The notes under the pieces are model-generated. The model was given only the letters and a program-made list of their open reading frames with translations. It searched no databases and had not been told where the DNA came from. Below, piece by piece: positions 19,220-29,483 of a stretch of 64,000 bases of DNA; positions within the stretch are counted from its first letter, which is position 1, and each line of letters starts with the position of its first letter. This stretch comes from Phytophthora sp. 'mugwort' (Eukaryota; Oomycota; Peronosporomycetes; Peronosporales; Peronosporaceae): positions 2,046,001-2,110,000 of the forward strand of contig JAUCEF010000002.1 in assembly GCA_033558025.1 (NCBI GenBank), read 5' to 3'. The translations under genes were made by a program, and so were the position numbers.

Positions 19220-22200
19220 ATGGACGAAGGTGATGATGTGCTGGAGCACATCAACAAGATCAAGACGCTGGCGGAGCAGCTCGACGCAGTGGGCGCTCCG
19301 GTCAGCGAGGACGACTTGGTGATCACGCTTTTGGGAAGTCTGAGCGAGTCGTACCAGTTCCTGATCACGGCGTTGGAGTCGAGTGCCGACTCACTGTCGT
19401 GGGAACTCGTGACGCCTCGGTTGCTGCATGAGGACATGAAGCGCAAGGAACAAGGTGGCGGTACGGACGGCACCGCGCATTGTCAAGGTCAAGCGTTCAT
19501 GACAAGCGACAACAAGCGCAAGGGTCGGCAGGCGTAGAAGACTAGTGCCTGTCACTACTGTGGCGAGCACGGACATTGGATCGCCAAGTGTCCGGTGAGG
19601 ATTCGCCGGAACGCGGGACGCCAGAAACCGCAGCGTGCAAGCGCCGCTCAAGTGGAAGAAGAATCGGGTAACTACGTGTTCTCGGTTGGTGGAAGGGCAC
19701 CAAGTCGAGTGAAGCTTGGCAAATCGACTCCGGTACGACGCAGCACATGCCGTACTCGAAAGAGTACATAAAGAATTACACGAAGATCTCTCCGGTGGAT
19801 GTGCATCTCGCGGACGACGGTGTGGTTCAGGCTGTGGGGACCGGCGACATTGTGATGTCCATGAAGACCCCGCGCGGCATGAAGAGGGGTGTGCTCACGA
19901 ACGCGTGGCACATTCCGAAGCTGTCACGCAACCTGTTTTCGGTTGGTCGGTTCACCAAGGACGTCGGGCCAGTCATCTTCGAGAGCGACGGATGCTTCGC
20001 TGAAACGAAGGGTCTCAAGTGGAAGCTCGGCGCAAAGGGCTGTTCAAGCTGTGCATGACTCCGATGATGCCTGACGAGGCCAATGCGGCAAGTTCGAAGG
20101 ATCGCCAAGGGGACACCACGTCGTACCTCTGGCTTCGACTTGGTCACATCGGCCATGGCGGTCTAGACGCCATCGTCAAGAAGGGCTACGGTGTTGGTAT
20201 CGACATGGCGTCGGTGAAGCAGTGGAAGTTATGCGCACTCGGCAAGCAAACGCGAGTGAGCTACATGAAGTCGTCGCCGAACCGTGCGAAGCAAGTGCTG
20301 GAGGTGGTTCACAGCGATGTGTGCGGCCCCATGCAGACACCAACGGTTGGTGGCAAGCGCTACTTTGTCACGTTCATTGACGACAAGTCGCACTTCTGTG
20401 TGGTGTACTTGCTGCGGAACAAGTCCGAGGTGGCTGCCAAATTCGCTAAGTTTGTGGCGTTTGCTGAAACTCAGACCGGCAAGCGCGTGAAAACACTCCG
20501 GAGCGACAACGGCGGCGAGTACACTTCGGGTGAGATGGCCAGTTCTGTGCGGACCGTGGTATCATGCAGAAGTTCACGCCGCCATACACGTCTCAGCTGA
20601 ACGGAGTCGCCGAGCGCATGAACCGGACGTTGGTGGAGTGTGCGCGCTCCGTGCTGGAACATGCTGGATTGCCGAAGACGTATTAGGGTGAAGCTGTCGT
20701 GACAGCTACGTTCCTCCGTAATTGGTGTCCGACGCGTGCCATCAACCACGACAAGTCGCCGCACCAAGTTTGGACAGGCAAGAAACCGCTGCTAGCGAAC
20801 CTCAAGGTGTTCGGTTGCCACGCGTACGTGCACGTACCGAAGGAGAAGCGCACCAAGTTTGACGCTCGGTCGGTGCGCTGTCGGTTCCTGGGATACTCGG
20901 AGCATGAGAAAGCGTACCGTTTCGAAGAGATCAAGAGCGGTCGCGTGCTGGTGAGCCGCGACGCGCAGTTTATGGAAGACGTCTTCGACAGTGGGAGACG
21001 TGACTACCATCAGAGGGAGGTGGTGGTCACTCAAGATGAAGAGACGACGGATCAAGATTCGTTGCAGTCGGATGAAGACGACAAAGAAGAAGAAGACGAA
21101 GAAGCAGCGCGGGACGAAGGTTGTGAACCAGGCAGCAAGCGACACCCGCGGACGCAGTCGCTGGAAGAAGCTGTGGAAGTTCCAAGTGCCAAGCGGCAGA
21201 GTCGACACCTGCCTCTGGACGAGATGTCGGCTGCTGCTCAGGAAAGTCAAGACTTCGAGGCTGCATACGTCGTGAATTCAGTGGGAGAAATGCCGACCAT
21301 GTTCAAGTCGGCGATGGAATCCAGCGACGCAGTCAAGTGGAAGGAGGCGTGTGACTCGGAGGTCGAGTCGCTCCGCAAGAACGAGACGTGGATCCTCGTG
21401 CCGCTGCCAAAAGGACGCAAGGCAATCGGCAACCGATGGGTGTTCCGTGTGAAGGAGAACCAGGCTGGAGAGATCGAACGGTTCAAGGCGCGCCTGGTGG
21501 CCAAGGGATTTTCGCAGAAGTACGGCATCGACTACGACGAGACTTTCGCGCCAGTGGCCAAGTTCACGTCGATCAGGATCCTGCTCAGTCTGGCGGCCAA
21601 GTACAATCTCATGGTGCACCAGATGGATGTCAAGACAGCTTTCCTGAACGGTTTGTTAGACGAAGACATCTACATGGCACAGCCGGACAGCTACATCGAT
21701 GAAAAGCACCCGGACTATGTCTGTCAGCTCAAGCGGTCTCTTTACGGTTTGAAGCAGTCGCCGCGGATGTGGAACAAGACCATCGACGACCTCATGCTCA
21801 AGCTAGGGTTCAAGAAGTGCGAGTCCGACTACTGCATCTACTTCAAGCGTGACGACCAAGACATGATCTTCGTGGCGCTATGTCGACGACCTGGTCCTTG
21901 CAAGTAATAACGACAAGCTGCTCTAATCGACGAAGAAGGCGCTCAGTGACCGTTTCGAGATGACGGACCTGGGCCACCTCAAGTACTTCCTCGGCATGGA
22001 AATCGATCAAGATGTGACGGCAGGGAAGGTGTCGATGCAGCAAACCAAGTTTGCGAAGGACATTCTGGAGAAGTTCAACATGGATAAGAGCAACCCTGCC
22101 AAGACGCCACAGGATCCGGGCCTCAAGCTGACCAAGACCATGTGAGCGAGGGCGGCTGCAAGCACGACGAGACCATGGTAAACGTGCCATACCGGAACGC

Positions 22201-22918
22201 TGTGGGATGCCTCATGTATCTCATGGTAGGCACACGTCCGGACCTTGCAGCAGCAGTGGGAGTTCTCACCCAGTTTGCAGCAGACCCATGTCCGACACAC
22301 TGACAGGCGCTCAAGAGGGTCTTCAGGTACATTCAAGGCACGACGACGCACGGCATCGAGTTTCAAGCGAGCTGCGATGACGGACTCCAAGGCTACTCAG
22401 ATGCCGACTGGGCTGGAGAGATCGAGTCAAGAAGAAGTACAAGTGGCTACGCATTCATGATGAACGGGGGATGCGTGAGCTGGCGCAGCAAGAAGCAGAG
22501 GACAGTAGCGCTATCGTCGACAGAGGCCGAGTATATGGCGCTCTCGGAAGCTACGCAAGAGGCGTTGTGGCTCAAGGCGTTCCTGCATGAAATCGGTGAG
22601 ATCAAGAACGACGACGCAGTGCTGATCTACAAGGACAACCAAGGCTCCATCGCGTTGGCCAAGAACCCGGAGTTCCACAAGCGCACCAAGCACATCGACA
22701 TTCGCTACCACTTCGTGCGCGAAAAGGTGGAAGACGGTCAAGTGGTGCTGCAGTACGTCTCGACAACCGACATGCTGGCCGACATCATGACGAAGGCGAT
22801 CACTGCTGTGCAGTTTGAAGTTCTTCGGAAAAAGCTCGGGATCCAAGGTGCAACAGCTGTCGAGTCGAGTGGGAGTGTTGTCAAGGAGACGTCTCGACCA
22901 GCTGCTGTATACCGGTAG
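19220..22918 (+). pseudogene. Family B copia gag-pol lacking the gag start, many lesions
   Basis: Begins inside gag at MDEGDDVLEHINKIKTLAEQ, directly at the end of the LTR at 19,219. Gag continues to a TAG at about 19,535 in place of a Gln codon; a knuckle CHYCGEHGHWIAKC follows. Protease is altered (WQIDSGTTQHM near 19,720). Integrase has LEVVHSDVCGPM (20,300) and LRSDNGGEY (20,500), with frameshifts at about 20,050 and 20,530 and a TAG near 20,685. RT runs from 20,699, and a two-base loss near 21,880 destroys the YVDD region. A TAA at 21,924-21,926 is shared with the minus copy at 48,671. RNase H SSTEAEYMAL is intact at 22,457-22,918. The frame ends inside the 3' LTR (TAG 22,916-22,918). 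At least six breaks; inactive. Confidence 0.85.
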
Positions 22919-23201
22919 GATACCGGTATGACCTTCACTCAGTGGCACCGCAATCATTTCTGTGATTACGAGACGGTGTTTACGCTACGGACGATTACGC
23001 CACGGGTGGGTACGAGATTGTGGGTACAAGATGGGCTCTACGTGGACTCCCTGATTGGCTGAAGTAACTCAGTATCCAGTAGAGAATCCAGTAGAGTGTA
23101 CCCAGTAGGAAAACCAGTAGGCTTAGAGGTAACAAGGCGTTTGCGAACTAAGGACCTAAATCAATCACTTTGCATTTTGCCATCAAGTGACCAAGCCTTT
23201 T
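22876..23201 (+). repeat. Family B LTR (3' LTR)
   Basis: Preceded by the purine-rich GAGTGGGAG; begins TGTTGTCAAGGAGACG and ends CCAAGCCTTTT. Its first 43 bp are translated as the C-terminus of pol. It is directly followed by the inside of a minus-strand family A element. Confidence 0.9.
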
Positions 23202-25684
23202 GCACTTGCTCACCAGAATAAGGGAGGAGTGGAATCGTCTTCTTCGTTGTCTTGAGCATACTTCTCTTCTTCGTCAGGTAGTCCAGGTTCCATTCGTACA
23301 CTCGCTCGGCGTTTGGCTTGGCGCTCAAACGAGGTGACAGGAGCGCTTGCTTTCTCCAAACCAGTCGCACGGCGAACAGGACGCTAGTTCACTGACATGG
23401 TATCCGCATCACTTGGTCGAATCTTGCGCTTCCCCGCCTGCTTGAATTCGGTCGGACCCGCCGAGTCATCATCGCCAATCTCGAGCGAGTCGAAGCCCAG
23501 GTTCACATCTTCGTCGTCATTACTTGAGATCGCCGTCGAGATACCAAACTTGATTCGTCGAAGGTGACATCGCGACTTATCAGCACCTGCCCCGCCTCGA
23601 TGTCATAAACTCGGTACGCCTTCGACACTTCTTCGTATCCCATGAACCACACCAGCGCGAGCCTTGGGGTCCCACTTGAGTCGCTTCTCCTTCGGGGTCA
23701 GGACGTACGTCCGACATCCAAACACACACATGTGCTTCACACTTGGCTTGAACTTGTATACAATCTCGAACGGATTCTTGTTTTCGACCTTGGGCGACGG
23801 CAAGCGGTTCTTGACATAAATTGCAGCCATCGCTGCTTCGCCCCCAAAACACTTGTCCAGCTTTGCATGATGCAGCATGCTGCGACCAATCGTAACGATG
23901 GTCCGGATAGCCCTCTCTGCCGTGCCGTTGGTTTGGTGCGCGTATGGAACCGTAGTCTGCTGCTCGATGCCTTGATCTTCGTAGAAGGCCTTAAGCGAAT
24001 TAGTAGCAAACTCACGGGCTCCGTGGTGGCGCACGAACTTGACACGTTTGCCGAACTGCGTCTGCACCTTCATGATGTAGGTCTTGAGGCATTCTTCGCT
24101 CTCCGACTTGGCACTTAAGCAGAAACCCTTCATGCATCCGCTGGCTTCGTCCACTATGAGCAGCAGATATTTGCTGCCACCCAGTGACTCTTGTTCCATG
24201 GGGCCGCAGATGTCGAAGTGGAGTAGCTCAAATACGTCGTAGTGACGCTTGTCGCGGTTGCTTGGGAACGGTTTTTGGACCATCTTCCCTTGCTGACATC
24301 CGCGACATATGCCACTCGACTGTGATGGTGTTTTCGCGTCCTTGATCATGCCATTGCTGACCATTTTGCGCAGCACGTCGATCGGAGCGTGGCCCATCCG
24401 CGCATGTAGATCCACATTGCGCGTTGACGTCGCCGTATTCACCGAATATTGTGGTATGCGTAGCCAGTAGAGACCGTCGACTCGAGGTCAGCCGTTGCCA
24501 CCACTTGCTTCGAGCCCTTCCGCGCGACATGCATGCTCGCACCGTCGAACACCACTTGAAACTTGCCACTCTTGTTAATCTGCGGCACCGAAAGCAGATT
24601 CTTGTTCATCTTCGGCACGTACAGCGCGTCCTTGATTTCGATGTCGCGCTCGTCGCCGTTGGGCAGAACCACTCGTTCGATGATAGTTCCCACACCCTTA
24701 ATCTCGGCCTTGTTTCCGTCCGCTACCGATAGTTCGCCTTCGTCTTGCTCATTCAGCGTGGCGAACGCGGTCTTGTCATTGCAAATGTGGTGCGTTGCGC
24801 CGCTGTCGACCGCCCACATCCCGGGCATATCCTTGCCCGTCGATTTTCCGCATTCCAACGAAACTGCAACGCGACACGGTCGTAGTCGTTGTCGTCGTTG
24901 CGCCACTGAACATGGTTTGCTCCGCGTCCACGGCCGTTGCCGCCGCGTCTTGGCCCTCGCTTCTCGTCCTTCTGCTTGGTCCAGCACTTGTCAATGACAT
25001 GCCCCAATTTCCCGCAGTACGTGCGTTGGCGAGGCTCACGGTCGGTGCTGAACCCTTGGCCGCGTTCTCAGTCTTCACCGTCGCCGTCTTCTCGCCATGT
25101 CGCTTGATGTGCTCGTTCGTGAGAACCTTCACAACGTCTTGCGGCCGCAGCTCCGCATTGCTCATCTCCAAATTCAGCACGACGTTCTCGTAGCTCTTGG
25201 GGAGACTGCGCAGCAAGCAGATCGCCACGTCCTCGTCCTCCATCTTGGCGCCGATGCTGCTGAGCTTGGCGCTGATGTTCAGGACATCATTGCAATGATG
25301 CAACACATTGCCACCTTCCGACATCTCCATGCTGAAGAGCTGTCGCTTGAGGTAGATGCGACCAGCCTTCTGCGATCCACCGTACAGCGTCTTCAAGCGC
25401 GTCCACGCGATCCATGCTTCCTCGCAGTCATCGACCACATGATGGTAGTCGGCGTCCATGTGAAGCAACATCAGTCCAAAAGCGATGTTGCTCGACTTGA
25501 CATACTCGTCCTTGGCCCGGGAGTCCGTAATGGATGGAGACGTTTCCCGATTCACCACATGCCACGTCGACTTGGTCAGGAACACGCCACGCATGTAGCG
25601 GTTCCACGTCGCGTAATTGTCTCCGTTGAACTTGTCGATGGCTTGGTCGAGACGTCTTGGGCAGAGGACATGGTGCTTGGTCAT
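23202..25684 (-). pseudogene. Family A2 gag-protease-integrase part, truncated
   Basis: ATG at 25,682-25,684 begins the same variant start ([14 protein letters not shown]) as the copy at 14,816, with the same Cys-to-Arg change in the knuckle near 25,020. Gag is open to about 25,040, then frameshifts. Protease [12 protein letters not shown] lies near 24,800. A deletion after VVATADL (about 24,485) shifts the frame again. Integrase [16 protein letters not shown] and [12 protein letters not shown] are at 24,410-24,190, with [10 protein letters not shown] near 23,925. A one-base insertion near 23,640 (GVVHG) is shared with the copy at 34,605. It ends at EEDDSTPP, 23,202, exactly at an LTR end; RT and RNase H are missing. 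Confidence 0.85.
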
Positions 25685-25688
25685 AACC

Positions 25689-26017
25689 TGTTAAAGGTGT
25701 TGAGAAAAGGCTTGGTCACTTGATGGCAAAATGCAAAGTGATTGATTTAGGTCCTTAGTTCGCAAACTCCTTGCTACCTCTAAGCCTACAGTTCTACCTA
25801 CTGGGTACACTCTACTGGATTCTCTACTGGATACTGAGCTACTTCAGCCAATCGCAGAGCGCCACGTCGATGCCCATCTTGTACCCACAATCTTGTACCC
25901 ACGTGCATCGTAATCATCGTCCCGTAATCGCCGGAGTGATTGAGGTGCCACTGAGTGAAGGTTATACCGGTATCCTACCGGTATACAGCAGCTGCTCGAG
26001 GCGTCTCCTTGACAACA
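25689..26017 (-). repeat. Mosaic LTR: family B body with a family A end
   Basis: Same design as the LTR at 14,434: a 16-bp family A tail (25,689-25,704) joined to family B sequence (25,705-26,017). It is the 5' LTR of the minus-strand gag to its left. The family B part is the outer section of a long inverted repeat. Confidence 0.85.
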
Positions 26018-27061
26018 CGCGGGACGAAGGTTTTGAACCAGGCAGCAAGCGACACCAGCGGACGCAGTCGCTGGAAGAAGCTGTGGAAGTTCCAAGTGCC
26101 AAGCGGCAGAGTCGACACCTGACTCTGGACGAAATGTCGGCCGCGGCTCAAGAAAATCAAGACTTCGAGGCTGCTTACGTCGTGGATTCAGTGGGAGAAA
26201 TGCCGGCCACATTCAAGTCGGCGACGGAATCCAACGACGCAAGCAAGTGGAAGGAAGCTTGTGACTCGGAACACGACTCTCTTTGCAAGAACGAGACGTG
26301 GGACGTGGTGCCGTTGCCTAAGGGACGCAAGGCGATCGGCTGCCGATGGGTGTTTCGAGTGAAGGAGAACCAAGCCGAAGAGATCGAGCGGTTCAAGGCG
26401 CGCCTGGTGGCCAAGGGGTTCTCGCAGAAGTACGGCATCGACTATGAGGAGACATTCGCACCAGTGGCCAAGTTCACGTCGATCCGGGTGGTGTTGAGCA
26501 TGGCTGCCAAGTACGGTCTCAAGCTGCATCAGATGGATGTCAAGACGGCTTTCCTGAATGGCGTGCTGGACGAGGAAATCTACATGCAACAGCCCGACGG
26601 ATACGTTGACGAAAACCACCCGGAGGACGTATGCAAGCTCAAGCGGTCATTGTACGGATTGAAACAGTCGCCACGCATGTGGAACCAGACCATCGACGAC
26701 TTCATGCTAAAGATCGAGTTCACCAAGTGTAAGACCGACCACTGCGTGTACATCAAGAGGGACGGCGACATCATGGTACTGGTGGTGCTCTATGTTGACG
26801 ACCTCATCATTGCAAGCAACGACGATGACTTGCTGGAATCGACCAAGCGGTCACTCAGCGATCGGTTCGAGATGACGGACCTTGGCGACCTCAGCTACTT
26901 TCTCGGTATGGAAATCAAGCAAGATCGAGAAGTCGGCGTTGTGACGATTCGGCAGACCAAATTCGCGCAAAGTATCCTGAACAAGTTTGGCATGGAAGAT
27001 TGCAAGCCCGTGAAAACACCACAAGATCCGGGACTCAAGCTAACCAAGAACATGTGCGAAG
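26018..27061 (+). pseudogene. Family B2 RT fragment (left arm of inverted repeat)
   Basis: Open frame from RDEGFEPGSKR to LTKNMCE. It contains the linker, WVFRVKENQAEEIERFKARLV, the QMDVKTAFLNG block, YGLKQSPRMWN and the catalytic YVDD (about 26,803-26,814), and stops after PVKTPQDPGLKLT. It lacks gag, integrase and RNase H. Both ends abut family B LTRs that point left. It matches 28,111-29,154 in inverted orientation almost base for base. Confidence 0.85.
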
Positions 27062-27384
27062 AAAATGCTTGGTCACTTGATGGCAAAATGCAAAGTGATT
27101 GATTTAGGCCCTTAGTTCGCAAACTCCTTGCTACCTCTAAGCGTACAGTTCTACCTACTGGGTACACTCTACTGGATTCTCTACTGGATACTGAGTTACT
27201 TCAGCCAATCAGGGAGTGCCACGTAGAGCCCATCATGTACCCACAATCTTGTACCCACCCGTGGCGTAATCGTCCGTAGCGTAAACACCGTCTCGTAATC
27301 ACAGAAATGATTGCGGTGCCACTGAGTGAAGGTCATACCGGTATCCGGTATACAGCAGCTGGTCGAGACGTCTCCTTGACAACA
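27062..27384 (-). repeat. Family B LTR (3' LTR of the minus-strand B2 pol)
   Basis: From AAAATGCTTGG (one base different from the usual end) to GACAACA at 27,384, next to the reverse complement of the GAGTGGGAG purine tract. Confidence 0.85.
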
Positions 27385-29154
27385 CTCCCACTCGACTCGA
27401 CATCTGTTGTACCTTGGTTCCCGAGCTTTTTCCGAAGAACTTCAAACTGTACAGCAGTGATCGCCTTCATGATGTCGGCCAGCATGTCGGTTGTCGAGAC
27501 GTACTGCAGCACCACTTGACCGTCTTCCACCTTTTCGCGCACGAAGTGGTAGCGAATGTCGATGTGCTTGGTGCGCTTGTGGAACTCCGGGTTCTTGGCC
27601 AACGCGATGGAGCCTTGGTTGTCCTTGTAGATCAGCACTGCGTCGTCGTTCTTGATCTCACCGATTTCATGCAGGAACGCCTTGAGCCACAACGCCTCTT
27701 GCGTAGCTTCCGAGAGCGCCATATACTCGGCCTCTGTCGATGATAGCGCCACTGTCCTCTGCTTCTTGCTGCGCCAGCTCACGCATCCACCGTTCATCAT
27801 GAATGCGTAGCCACTTGTACTGCGACGTGACTCGATATCGCCCGCCCAGTCCGCATCTAAGTAGCCGCGAATATCTTCTTTGTCCTTCGCGGTGAACTCG
27901 ATGCCGTGCGTCGTCGTGCCTCGAATATACCGAAGTACTCGCTTGAGTGCCTGCCAGTGTGTGGGACATGGATCCGACGCGAATTGACTTAGTGAGCCCA
28001 CTGCTGTCGCCAGGTCCGGACGTGTGCCCACCATTAAGTACATGAGGTAGCCTACAGCATTCCGGTACGGCACGTTCTTCATGGTATCTTCGTGCTTGCA
28101 TTGCAGTCTCCTTCGCACATGTTCTTGGTTAGCTTGAGTCCCGGATCTTGTGGTGTTTTCACGGGCTTGCAATCTTCCATGCCAAACTTGTTCAGGATAC
28201 TTTGCGCGAATTTGGTCTGCCGAATCGTCACAACGCCGACTTCTCGATCTTGCTTGATTTCCATACCGAGAAAGTAGCTGAGGTCGCCAAGGTCCGTCAT
28301 CTCGAACCGATCGCTGAGTGACCGCTTGGTCGATTCCAGCAAGTCATCGTCGTTGCTTGCAATGATGAGGTCGTCAACATAGAGCACCATCAGTACCATG
28401 ATGTCGCCGTCCCTCTTGATGTACACGCAGTGGTCGGTCTTACACTTGGTGAACTCGATCTTTAGCATGAAGTCGTCGATGGTCTGGTTCCACATGCGTG
28501 GCGACTGTTTCAATCCGTACAATGACCGCTTGAGCTTGCATACGTCCTCCGGGTGGTTTTCGTCAACGTATCCGTCGGGCTGTTGCATGTAGATTTCCTC
28601 GTCCAGCACGCCATTCAGGAAAGCCGTCTTGACATCCATCTGATGCAGCTTGAGACCGTACTTGGCAGCCATGCTCAACACCACCCGGATCGACGTGAAC
28701 TTGGCCACTGGTGCGAATGTCTCCTCATAGTCGATGCCGTACTTCTGCGAGAACCCCTTGGCCACCAGGCGCGCCTTGAACCGCTCGATCTCTTCGGCTT
28801 GGTTCTCCTTCACTCGAAACACCCATCGGCAGCCGATCGCCTTGCGTCCCTTAGGCAACGGCACCACGTCCCACGTCTCGTTCTTGCAAAGAGAGTCGTG
28901 TTCCGAGTCACAAGCTTCCTTCCACTTGCTTGCGTCGTTGGATTCCGTCGCCGACTTGAATGTGGCCGGCATTTCTCCCACTGAATCCACGACGTAAGCA
29001 GCCTCGAAGTCTTGATTTTCTTGAGCCGCGGCCGACATTTCGTCCAGAGTCAGGTGTCGACTCTGCCGCTTGGCACTTGGAACTTCCACAGCTTCTTCCA
29101 GCGACTGCGTCCGCTGGTGTCGCTTGCTGCCTGGTTCAAAACCTTCGTCCCGCG
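27333..29154 (-). pseudogene. Family B2 RT-RNase H half element
   Basis: Minus-strand reading from RDEGFEPGSKR at 29,154. The RT has WVFRVKENQAEE, the TAFLNGVLDEE block and YVDD near 28,370. Frame is lost near 28,100, where a four-base insertion follows KNMCEGDC. RNase H then runs open: RPDLATAVGSLSQF, GYLDADWAGDIESRRSTSG, SSTEAEYMALSEA and LIYKDNQGSIALAKN, to VESSGSVVKETSRP and a stop at 27,333 inside the 3' LTR. One Thr codon in LADIMTKA is deleted in frame. The N-terminal half of B2 is not upstream; instead a plus-oriented LTR abuts at 29,155. Confidence 0.85.
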
Positions 29155-29467
29155 TGTTGTCAAGGAGACGCCTCGAGCAGCTGCTGTATACCGGTAGGAT
29201 ACCGGTATAACCTTCACTCAGTGGCACCTCAATCACTCCGGCGATTACGGGACGATGATTACGATGCACGTGGGTACAAGATTGTGGGTACAAGATGGGC
29301 ATCGACGTGGCGCTCTGCGATTGGCTGAAGTAGCTCAGTATCCAGTAGAGAATCCAGTAGAGTGTACCCAGTAGGTAGAACTGTAGGCTTAGAGGTAGCA
29401 AGGAGTTTGCGAACTAAGGACCTAAATCAATCACTTTGCATTTTGCCATCAAGTGACCAAGCCTTTT
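29155..29467 (+). repeat. Family B LTR (5' LTR of the B2 gag at 29,472)
   Basis: Starts TGTTGTCAAGGAGACGCC and ends AAGCCTTTT. Identical, as far as I can read, to the LTR at 25,705-26,017 in inverted orientation. It carries private differences from other family B LTRs, such as a shorter middle with GATGCACGTGGG. Confidence 0.9.
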
Positions 29468-29483
29468 GGTTATGAGCCCAAGC
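29468..29483 (+). promoter_or_regulatory. Primer-binding site containing the gag start codon
   Basis: GGTTATGAGCCCAAGC directly follows the LTR. Its complement matches the anticodon arm of an initiator tRNA-Met (CAT anticodon in GGGCTCATAACC). Drosophila copia is known to prime from an internal, half-tRNA-Met site of closely similar sequence. The ATG at 29,472-29,474 opens gag, so the primer site encodes M-S-P-S. Other copies lie at 41,819-41,834 (+) and, on the minus strand, just inside 14,011, 33,822, 38,573, 46,378, 51,820 and 61,669. Confidence 0.7.
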
